A DNA stretch of 60,000 bases from Owenia fusiformis (Eukaryota; Annelida; Polychaeta; Sabellida; Oweniidae): NCBI GenBank assembly GCA_903813345.2, contig CAIIXF020000012.1:16488020-16548019 (forward strand), given 5' to 3'. Position 1 is the first letter of the stretch. Each line of letters opens with the position of its first letter. Of this stretch, positions 46,248 through 57,800 are shown piece by piece. The notes beneath the pieces were generated by a model. It was not told where the DNA came from and did not search any database. It was given only the letters and a program-made list of their open reading frames with translations. The position numbers and the translations under genes are program-made.

Positions 46248-46380
46248 ATCCTATGATTTTTTTTAGAATATCATTTTAATCTACTCGGTGATATTGATAT
46301 GCACTCGTTCGCTTTGCTCTCTCGTGCAGATATCAATATCACCTCGTAGATAAAAATGATATTCCTCAAAATCATAGGAT
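46248..46380. mobile_element. Hairpin MITE, 133 bp
   Basis: The ends ATCCTATGATTTT and AAAATCATAGGAT bound a long hairpin in which ATATCAATATCACC pairs with its inverse. The loop is about 20 bases (near 46311). Confidence 0.75.
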
Positions 46381-46440
46381 ATCCTATAATTATTACATAA
46401 AGAGTGTGTCTTAGTACAATGGGATGTTATTCTCCCTCTT

Positions 46441-46520
46441 TTATCAGCTCGATAAGATCAAGGTTAAGATAAGATGATCAAGGTTCATTTCATAACTGTC
46501 CATTTGCGACTATATCTAGG
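46441..46520 (+). promoter_or_regulatory. CAP gene 2 promoter (GATA sites, TATA-like)
   Basis: TTATCAG (46441), GATAAG (46451), AGATAAG (46468) and TATATCTAGG (46511) keep the order seen at CAP gene 1. The stretch TTTGCGACTATAT and GTGATGAGCCCACT is also shared. The TATA box differs from the stronger version at gene 1. Confidence 0.5.
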
Positions 46521-46568
46521 TGTATATCGTGTGATGAGCCCACTTACCATTGCGATCATCGTTGCAAG

Positions 46569-46620
46569 ATGTTGTTTCTAACGCTTGTCTCCTTTGCTTT
46601 TGTCGGACTCACTTCTGCAG
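46569..46620 (+). CDS. CAP gene 2, first exon only (tandem paralog, truncated by gap)
   Basis: It encodes MLFLTLVSFAFVGLTSA plus one base of a Gly/Ala codon, differing from CAP gene 1 exon 1 by one residue (T to S), with the same GTAAGAT donor. The remainder should lie in the assembly gap starting 63 bases later. No CAP exons are found after the gap, so either they are hidden in a larger true gap or the copy is incomplete. Confidence 0.8.
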
Positions 46621-46683
46621 GTAAGATATTCAGACGATATTTGACCATTGTATGGTGCTTTAATTTTGTTAGATGCGGTTGGT

Positions 46684-47183
46684 NNNNNNNNNNNNNNNNN
46701 NNNNNNNNNNNNNNNNNNNNNNNNNNNNNNNNNNNNNNNNNNNNNNNNNNNNNNNNNNNNNNNNNNNNNNNNNNNNNNNNNNNNNNNNNNNNNNNNNNNN
46801 NNNNNNNNNNNNNNNNNNNNNNNNNNNNNNNNNNNNNNNNNNNNNNNNNNNNNNNNNNNNNNNNNNNNNNNNNNNNNNNNNNNNNNNNNNNNNNNNNNNN
46901 NNNNNNNNNNNNNNNNNNNNNNNNNNNNNNNNNNNNNNNNNNNNNNNNNNNNNNNNNNNNNNNNNNNNNNNNNNNNNNNNNNNNNNNNNNNNNNNNNNNN
47001 NNNNNNNNNNNNNNNNNNNNNNNNNNNNNNNNNNNNNNNNNNNNNNNNNNNNNNNNNNNNNNNNNNNNNNNNNNNNNNNNNNNNNNNNNNNNNNNNNNNN
47101 NNNNNNNNNNNNNNNNNNNNNNNNNNNNNNNNNNNNNNNNNNNNNNNNNNNNNNNNNNNNNNNNNNNNNNNNNNNNNNNNNNN
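46684..47183. other. Assembly gap (500 N)
   Basis: Exactly 500 N, probably a placeholder of unknown true size. All open frames spanning it are artefacts. Confidence 0.99.
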
Positions 47184-48836
47184 AATGATAAAAACCCTCA
47201 ATAATGAACTCGTTGACACTTGTAACACAAAACTCATGATCACACACTATGTCAGTGTTTATTTTATCGCCCGTTCTCTCGGCGATAAACACAATTTCCC
47301 TTTTATTCTATCCATTATCTTCCACTTCTATCCCGAACGTCTTAATTGTCAACTGGACGCTGATAAATAGGATGATTTAATACTTGTATGATTCCTCGAC
47401 TTACCATAAATTGATAGAAGAATTAGTTAGCATTTCTATGGAATGATATATTATCAGGAAGTACGTACCGCGCGTAAAATATCGCAAAGGTCAGGCGGAT
47501 TCTTTCAGACCTTTCCAGCTATATTTGCAAGTGAAGGGAATTCTCTAATTGTTGCCTGTTCTACTCTTTATTTTTGATTGTTTTATTCTTAAATTCAAGT
47601 TGCTTTTTCATTCGTAATGGTAAAAAGGATTGTTTTTTTAGCATATTGCGTCCGTGAACGGTGAATAAACAGATGTAAATAAACAGATGATAAAAACCAG
47701 TGTGATCTCCCTAGGGGTAATTTGTCATATTTAGAAACCACTTTGGGAGTCGGTCTCTTTCATACTTTATTATTCAGGGTCACCTTGGATGAATCAATAT
47801 CGTCATTTTGCTACTTAACTACTATTTTCAAGTATGCAACTGTATATCTATTATTTTGAATAAATAAATATGACAAGCCTAATATGGTTCAAATATCAAA
47901 GCAATACGTCAACTATAAAGTGGTTTAATTCGATGAAAACAAAAAATATCGAAATCAACATTAACCGTCCGCCATCTTGATGCGAAGGTTACGGCCGTTA
48001 CCTTCGCTTGATACTGCCCAGTGGACTTGATGCAAAAGTAGAGAAGAATCGTTTTTCGTGATATGAATAAAAAGAAAGTGTTTTTACAGCATTAAGAGGC
48101 AGAGGTTAAATCACGACAAGCACTCAATAAGTTTTATGCTCGCTCTTTGTGAGATTGTTATCCTGTTACAATAGAACCTGCAGATTTACTTTTGATTTAC
48201 TACTTGGAAAACTAATTAGATCTTAATGTTGGCTTCTTTTATGATTATCATCGTTTCTTGTACAGTTATGCATCATATTCATCTGTCAACTTCTCAATCA
48301 TTACATTGGGAAAACAGAAACATTAGTAAATTAGAGCGCAGCATATTTTTATTTACAAAAGGAAAGAGCAAATATGCAAAATGTGCAAGCCTGCAAGTGT
48401 AATTTATTCAAAAATTGATAAATAGAGCGAAGCATATTTTAAATTTAGGCTGTTAAAAGAACAAATGCAAGTTTCAAAGATTCAAATTATTTTCGATTTG
48501 TTGATTATATTTTTTGTTGATAAATATGAGAAAAATAATGAAACCGCAATGTATAGATAATGCAATATCAAACAAGACAATAAGTTGATTGAATCTAGTG
48601 AAGCTATGATTAGCTATGCGTCGTATACAAAACATTTAATTTAAGAGGGATGATAACTTCAGAGTTTGTCTTGGCGAGATGCGATGGAAAGTCAACGTTT
48701 TATGTATTCAGTCGTCGAATGTTAGAAATTGTAATTCAGTATTTCTCTTTTTGCGCTGACAGTCTACTGGTTTCTCAGAATAAATAAAGAAGATGTGAAG
48801 ACACGCAAGAATGATAACATAGCGGGAAACACGATA
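47184..48836. other. Intergenic DNA after the gap
   Basis: No coding exon, tRNA or transposon end is supported. Around 47970-48012 a GC-richer patch has CCGCCATCTTG (inverse of a YY1-like AAGATGGCGG) and an imperfect palindrome CGAAGGTTACGG / CCGTTACCTTCG, possibly promoter-like. Confidence 0.4.
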
Positions 48837-51800
48837 ATGAAGATAACAACTAGATCTTGGATTAATTTGACTGTAACTTCAACGTTGCTCAATTTATTAT
48901 TTGTAGTGGAACAGGTATATTCAAACGGTAAGTAATTTGGTGTAAAAAGTTCAATCTATTATTCAACAATGAAAATCTTAACAGGGTCGCGTAAATTTTT
49001 GGGTGTAGAAGTTATTACTAATACGCACTGACGTTTGTAAAATACCTCGGATCCTTTGTTTTATTTGTAGTAAACCTACTTTTATTGTATGATCTATATA
49101 ATTTGGAACCTCTGGCAATTATCAAGAAAACCAGCGGTCGAAGTCTCGAAGATTGCGTCATAAATCAAAGAATCTTGGATTTTGATTTATTTATCAAATA
49201 GTCTCAAATCTGAACTTCAGAAAATAGGTAATACTTGTATTTCAATATTTTACATTTCTCTCAGCTATCGCGAAAACAAACACATTAATTCAATTGAGTT
49301 TACACATGAAAAGCAAACATATTTACAGTTCTATTTATTATATCATATAAAATAGATGTGTCGATCACTTAATTCAGATGATCTACTAGAAACGATCCGT
49401 TATTGTGACATAAGTTGGAACTGTATTCCTTGTTCAGACAGACTATCAGAGAAAAGATTTGACTGCAAAAATGTAGTGGAATGTATGGAGGAATGTATAG
49501 ATTTCAGTTCATCTCCAAACGTGGATTTTTGTACAACGACCATAATGAATGCATCAAATATGCGAACGTTGTTAATGTCGGTGATGTTGATGTACATTCT
49601 ACCGTCAAATATCGTCTGCTGGAATACCTCGTCGTCTGCCAATATGAAGATTTCTTTAAAACCATTTCAGGGTTCGGGGAAGTTAGTTGAAATCCAGAGT
49701 AAGTTGGGGCCAATGTCGTTTGTTATTTACGTTTTTCATTTCCGTTTGTTGCTTTGGTTTGATAACGAGGGTTCACGTGGGGTCACGTGGGGTCGAGGTC
49801 GCGTGAGGTCAGGTGACTTCACGATATAATCTCCAAATGCGCACATCAATATCCTGTCATCGATATCCAGTACCTCTCTGCAGCATTTTCACAATGTTTT
49901 CAATGATAACTTGATAAACGATAGGTGATGTGCTTTTTAAAAGTTTTCTTATGTAGATTTTTGAACACTAATGACACCTGAGACCAACATAAAATAAGAC
50001 ACAAATAATGCCAATGTTGTTTTGACTGTCTGTCAAATTAGTATTCATCATTAAATGATCTCGTCATTATTGCCATCAAACGACTGTTTACTTTTTCATA
50101 TTATTGTCTTGTCTTGTTGGATTACTAGAAGAATTTCGAATTGATCGAATTATTCATGAATGTAAAAATCGACGTAAACATAATTGACGAACAAGGGAAC
50201 AACCATGGCGAATAAGTTAATTGCTACATGCATTTAGCGAACATACTTTAAATTACAATATGACAATGATCAAGTAAATTGCTGTTTCGCGAAATTTTCT
50301 ATATGACGATGTGACTATGATCACCTACATTGCTGTTTAGAGAATATTCTTTAAATAGCAATGTAACTATGCTCAATTCAGACCCTTTAGATAAGTTACC
50401 TGTTTTGCAAACGTATTTGAAATGACAATGTTTTGCAAACGTATTTTAAATGACAATGTGATCATGATCAATTCAGGCCCTTTAGATAAGTTACCTGTTT
50501 CGCAAACGTATTTTAAATGACCGATTCAGGCCTTTTAGATTAGTTACTTGTTTTGCAAACGTATATTAAATGACAATGTGACTATGATCAATTCAGACCA
50601 TTTAGATAAGTTACCTGTTTTGCAAACGTATATTAAATGACAATGTGACTATGATCAATTCAGGCCCTTTAGATAAGTTACCTGTTTCGCAAACGTATTT
50701 TAAATGGCCGATTCAGGCCTTTTAGATTAGTTACTTGTTTTGCAAACGTATATTAAATGACAATGTGACTATGATCAATTCAGGCCCTTTAGATAAGTTA
50801 CCTGTTTTGCAAACGTATATTAAATGACAATGTGACTATGATCAATTCAGACCATTTAGATAAGTTACCTGTTTTGCAAACATATTTTAAATGACAATGT
50901 GACTATGATCAATTCAGGCCCTTTAGATAAGTTACCTGTTTTGCAAACGTATTTTAAATGACAATGTGACTATGGTCAAGTCAGACCCTTTAGATTAGTA
51001 ACCTGTTTTGCAAACGTATATTAAATGACAATGTGACTATGATCAATTCAGGCCCTTTAGATAAGTTACCTGTTTCGCAAACGTACTTTAAATGGCCGAT
51101 TCAGGCCTTTTAGATTAGTTACTTGTTTTGCAAACGTATATTAAATGACAATGTGACTATGCTCAATTCAGACCCTTTAGATTAGTTACCTGTTTTGGAA
51201 ACATATTTTAAATGACAATGTGACTATGATCAATTCAGGCCCTTTAGATAAGTTACCTGTTTCGCAAACGTATTTTAAATGACCGATTCGGGCCTTTTAG
51301 ATTAGTTACTTGTTTTGCAAACGTATATTAAATGACAATGTGACTATGCTCAATTCAGACCCTTTAGATTAGTTACCTGTTTTGCAAACATATTTTAAAT
51401 GACAATGTGACTATGATCAATTCAGGCCCTTTAGATAAGTTACCTGTTTCGCAAACATATATTAAATGACAATGTAACTATGCTCAATTCAGACCCTTTA
51501 GATTAGTTACTTGTTTCGCAAACGTATTTTAAAGGACAATGTGACTATGATCAATTCAGGCCCTTTACATTAGTAACCTGTTTTGCAAACATATTTTAAA
51601 TGACAATATGACTATGCTCAATTCATACCCTTCAGATTAGTTACCTGTTTTGCAAACGTATTTTAAATGACAATGTGACTATGATCAATTCATACCCTTC
51701 AGATTAGTTACCTGTTTTGCAAACGTATTTTAAATGACAATGTGACTATGATCAATTCAGGCCCTTTAGATTAGTACCTGTTTTGCAAACGTATATTAAA

Positions 51801-54800
51801 TGACAATGTGACTATGCTCAATTCAGACCCTTTAGATTAGTTACCTGTTTTGCAAACATATTTTAAATGACAATGTGACTATGATCAATTCAGGTCCTTT
51901 AGATAAGTTACCTGTTTCGCAAACATATATTAAATGACAATGTAACTATGCTCAATTCAGACCCTTTAGATTAGTTACTTGTTTCGCAAACGTATTTTAA
52001 ATGACAATGTGACTATGATCAATTCAGGCCCTTTACATTAGTAACCTGTTTTGCAAACATATTTTAAATGACAATGTGACTATGATCAATTCAGACCCTT
52101 TAGATTAGTACCTGTTTTGCAAATGTATTTTAAATGACAATGTGACTATGATCAATTCAGGCCCTTTAGATTAGTACCTGTTTTGCAAACATATTTTAAA
52201 TGACAATGTGACTATGATCAATTCAGACCCTTTAGATTAGTACCTGTTTTGCAAACGTATTTTAAATGACAATGTGACTATGATCAATTCAGGCCCTTTA
52301 GATTAGTACCTGTTTTGCAAACATATTTTAAATGACAATGTGACTATGATCAATTCAGACCCTTTAGATTAGTTACCCGTTTTGCAAACATATTTTAAAT
52401 GACAATGTGACTATGATCAATTCAGGCCCTTTAGATTAGTACCTGTTTTGCAAACATATTTTAAATGACAATGTGACTATGATCAATTCAGACCCTTTAG
52501 ATTAGTACCTGTTTTGCAAACGTATTTTAAATGACAATGTGACTATGATCAATTCAGGCCCTTTAGATTAGTACCTGTTTTGCAAACATATTTTAAATGA
52601 CAATGTGACTATGCTCAATTCAGACCCTTTAGATTAGTTACCTGTTTTGCAAACATATTTTAAATGACAATGTGACTATGATCAATTCAGGCCCTTTACA
52701 TTAGTAACCTGTTTTGCAAACGTATTTGAAATGACAATGTGACTATGATCAATTCAGGCCCTTTAGATTAGTAACCTGTTTTGCAAACGTATTTTAAATG
52801 ACAATGTGACTATGGTCAAGTCAGACCCTTTAGATTAGTTACTTGTTTTGCAAACGCATTTTAAATGACAATGTGACTATGGTCAAGTCAGACCCTTTAG
52901 ATTAGTAACCTGTTTTGCAAACGTATTTCAAATGACAATGTGACTATGATCAATTCAGGCCCTTTAGATTAGTAACCTGTTTTGCAAACGTATTTTAAAT
53001 GACAATGTGACTATGCTCAATTCAGGCCCTTTAGATAAGTTACTTGTTTTGCAAACGTATATTAAATGACAATGTGACTATGATCAATTCAGCTCCTTTA
53101 GATTAGTTACTTGTTTTGCAAACGCATTTTAAATGACAATGTGACTATGGTCAAGTCAGACCCTTTAGATTAGTTACCTGTTTTGCAAACATATTTTAAA
53201 TGACAATGTGACTATGATCAATTCAGGCCCTTAAGATAAGTTACCTGTTTCGCAAACATATTTTAAATGACAATGTTTTGCAAACACTCTTAAAAATTAT
53301 TACTTGGATTTCCTTATATTGAGAAATTGTACTACTCATTTTAAGTCAAAAATTACTTAAATAATCTTGAACTACTGAATAATTTTTAAGTAATTTTTAA
53401 GTAATTCATTTATGGTGAATTTACTAATGCAAGGAGAGAAATTGAAATACTTACTGTAGTAATTGTAATACTCATTTACATAATTAAGCAATTAAAAAAC
53501 TCAAAATGACAATATAAGTTAAACCTAAGTAAAATGAAGTAAAACTAAGTATTTAACTTTAAGTAATTTTTATACTTGGGAAATACTTGGGAAATACTCA
53601 AGTAATTCATTTTTAAGAGTGAACGTATTTTAAATGACAATGTGATCATGATCAATTCAGTCCCTTTTGATAAGTTACTTGTTTTGCAAACGTATATTAA
53701 ATGACAATGTGATCATGATCAATTCAGTCCCTTTTGATAAGTTACCTGTTTCGCAAACGTATTTTAAATGACCGATTCAGGCCTTTTAGATTATTTACCC
53801 GTTTTGCAAACGTATTTCAAATGACAATGTGACTATGCATGATCAATTCAGTCCCTTTTGATAAGTTACTTGTTTTGCAAATGTATTTTAAATGACAATG
53901 TGACTATGCTCAATTCAGGACCTTTAGATAAGTTACCTGTTTTGCAAACGTATTTTAAATGACCGATTCAGGCCTTTTAGATTAGTTACTTGTTTTGCAA
54001 ATGTATTTTAAATGACAATGTGACTATAATCAATTCATGTCCCTGAACCACCCAACCTCCCACAGTAACATTCATGACGATTTCAGTATATTTTATACAT
54101 ATGCGCTGCGTTAAAAACTATTATCAAGGTCCTAGCCTTGATTTGAAATTGGGAGAGGCAAAGGGTTGGTATCGATATGGAGAACTTTTTGAACACACGT
54201 TTCTCTTAAACCAGTCATCAAAAGATTCTGAAAATCTTAAACATCGTCAATTTAATGGTCATCTTCTGATTGGTAACAATATAATTTGAAAATATATACT
54301 TTTTTCTCTACATTGTTTTAAAAAACACATCAGACACTTCTTTTGTTCTTGGTGTCCTATGTTCGACGGAAATGAAACATCTGATCCGAACCTCATTGGA
54401 ACAAAATGACATAAACACAACGTGTTTAGGTCTCTCAATATTGTAATTGTACAAAGGAAATAAAGTTTGATTGATTTAAAATAGTATCATATCTTGTTAA
54501 TGATATAAAAGGTTTATCTTAATTTTTATCTATTTAGGTGGTTTTTGTTTTAATCTTTTGAATACTTTTTGTTAAATCAACCAAACTTTCCTTTGTATAT
54601 CGTATAACATAAAGAGGTATATGAAAATGTTGCTTACACCCCAGTCACATTTCCTACGGCGACCTTGCGGTCTATCATTTCTGCGGCCAGTAGCTTTTCT
54701 ACGCTCGCCGCAGAATTTCTGCGCTCTCATACTTTTGCAGTCACATTTCCCACGGCAGCCGCACGGTGAATTTTAAATTTCTATTGATATTGGGTTTTTT

Positions 54801-57800
54801 CATTTTATTTACATCAGGACAATTTATGCTAGGATGTAATATCAAATGAAAAGTGATCGTGAAACATTGACAAATAATGATTCAATCTTGTTGAGCCAGT
54901 TGATTTCTACGGGGACCTCAGAAATGAACAAATATTATAACTCCAAGTTATAATTTCTACGGCGACCCTGCGGCCTCTAAAAAACTGGATACGCCGCACG
55001 GAGGCCGCAAGGCGAGCGTAAACTACGCTCGCCGCAGAAATACACTGATTTAACTTATCTGCGGTCGACGCACGCCCTCCGTACGACGAATGTGACTGGG
55101 GTGTTACACCCCAGTCACATTTCCCACGGCCGCTGTGCGGTCTATCATTTCTGCGGCCAGTAGCTTTTCTACGCTCGCCGTAGAATTTCTGCGCTCTCAT
55201 ACTTTTGCAGTCACATTTCCCACGGAGCCGTACGAAGACCGCAAGGCGCCCGTAGTTTTCCTACGCTCGCCGCAGAAATTCACCGATTTTATTATTCAAC
55301 AAAAACATTGTTGAATTCAGTTCACCATGTTGATACCAATCCTTTAAATGGGCGATGCAAATATCAAGTTAAAAGCAAAAACCAATGTACTACAATCATA
55401 CGACTTCATTTGCAGTTTCAACTGAAAAAGTATCTGAATTAATATTTTCTGTAACAACATTTTGTTGAGGCTATTGCCTCGCCTGCAAACGCCATATGTC
55501 CTTGCTTTTTAATAAAAATGATATCCGATTTATTAGTTATAATGTGGTATTAATAGGTATTATCGTATTAAATACATTTATTGAAATAATGGTATTAAAT
55601 AATTCCTGGTGATGTTCTATTAAATTATAACTAAAGAGACAAGATCGGATTAAAAAGTGTTTCTGTGAGAATACCAAATGGTATGAAGGCATTTATGGCA
55701 GATTCATTTCCAGATTAAATAACAAGTTTGATAAATTACAAGGATATAATAGCTGTCTCGTGATTATTATGTCTTTGTTACATTATTATGTAATATGCTT
55801 AATCAATTCATTTATTTATTTCTGTCTATCCTTATTGCTTCATATTTATATAATCTCTGAAAGGACAGACTTTGAGTATGAGTTACGGTCACGCTGCTTT
55901 TTTGCATTTGTTACTTGGCATGGTTTAAATAAGGTTATAATAAGTGATACCTCCGAACGACTACAGGTAGAAAAGCGAACTATCTATTCAGCTTGCCTTA
56001 CGTTGCCTTACGTTGTTGTTGTTATTTTTTATTTGTCTGTTTATATTTAGAAAGTGTCCAACAATGTTGATTCAAAATCCTATTTTTAGCAGATTGAAAC
56101 AAGATTAGCTTGTCCACTTTTGTGAGAAATGTGGAAAAGTCGACCTGCCATTGCTTTGAGTTTACCATGACGAGTCAATTGGAAAACCCTCTACTTTACA
56201 GTTTACTGTGGCTTACTCTTATGATCAAGATGTACAATATGGCGCTTTCATGAATGCATTTAAGATTGATTGTGATACAGGTTGGCTTTATCTTTGTAGC
56301 ATTGTATCAATCACAAGACGCCTTGGCTATATTGTGTTCGGAATACTTAACATCAATGAGGTCGACATTCATTAATTCCATATCTTGTTTACATTTGTTC
56401 ATTCATTTCTGATCACAGGGTTATAACAATAAACAGTAAGATTAAGTGATCATCCTCGCTATATCCAATGATGTGAAAACCAAGTCAATGAAACAAACGG
56501 TTGAATCGGATTGTGTATCTATGGTAATTTTCCGGTTACCATAACAACGATATATCTCGTATGTTTTTCTGTTTTAGATGACAAGAATGGCTGTCCAGGA
56601 TATGTTGGCTACGAGGGGAAGCTAAAATCAGAGGCTGGAGTCAGATTCTCTATAATGATTGACAATTCATTCAAATGTAGTGGAGAGGTTGTTGCTTGGC
56701 AATACTACAGGTCAGCTACATGTAAATATCAAACACAAAGAGCAACATTTGAAACAAAAACATCTGGAATTTATTGAACGGTTTAATTAACGGTTTTTGT
56801 TAAAGAACATGTAAAGAAAGAACTTAGAAAGCAAATCCCCAATATGTTATTACTGATTCTATTTAATAAGAAAATGTACTCTTCAGAATTGGAGGAAATA
56901 AAGATACAAACAAACAAACAAACAACTCAAACTATGATCTGGAATTCACAAAATAAATCTTACATTCTCCCTCCTCCCCATCATTCAGAAATCATCTGCT
57001 CATCAAAGGTGAACATAATTTCCCCGATATTTGAGTGTTATATAACACTAATGTATCTCTGCTTATGATTTAGATGTACAGCACAGGACTCGATCTACGT
57101 GACAACGTGGACGCCCAGTGTAGATGATGCTCGAGTGTTTACCCTCAAGACAATTACTGAACTGCCACCAGCACCATTGGGCAAATATACAACTGTTAAA
57201 CTGGATGCCCCTCTACAGGTATATAAACTGTATATTTGAATAGGCACACATGAAAATATACTACAGTCCGTTTTTCTTGTTTGCCCAACATAACCACACA
57301 TGCGATTCTTTCCATTATACCCAATACGCCATGCTTGTGACGAACGAATTTTCTCTCCAATATACCAAATATGCCATGCTTGTGAATAATGAACCTTTTC
57401 TCCAATACATTCATTACGCGCCATGCTTGTGGCTAACGAACTTTCTCTCCAATATATCCGTTGCGCCATGCTTGTGACTAACGGACTTTCAAACATTCCT
57501 ACAAGTATTATTACGCCATACATGTGACTAACAAACCTTCTGTCTAATATATCCAATACGTCATGCTTGTGACTAACTAGCTTTCTCTCCAATATATCCA
57601 TAACGCCATGCTTGTGACTAACGAATTGAACGTTCTTTCCAATATATCCATTACGTCATGCTATTGACTAACGAACTTTCTCTCTAATATACCCAATACG
57701 CCATGCTTGTGACTAACGAACCTTCTGTCTAATATATCCAATACGTCATGCTAGTGACTAACGAACGTTCTTTCCAATATTTCCATTACGTCATGCTTGT

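Noticed and set aside
46569-47370. Long open frames of 171-240 codons on both strands
   Set aside because: They are produced by translating the 500-N gap; only 46569-46620 is real coding sequence.
50215-54040. CRISPR-like array
   Set aside because: Repeats are contiguous, degenerate and without unique spacers; it is a eukaryotic satellite.
57095-57601. 168-codon minus-strand frame
   Set aside because: It overlaps a plus-strand exon with clear splice sites and then runs through the 47-bp satellite.
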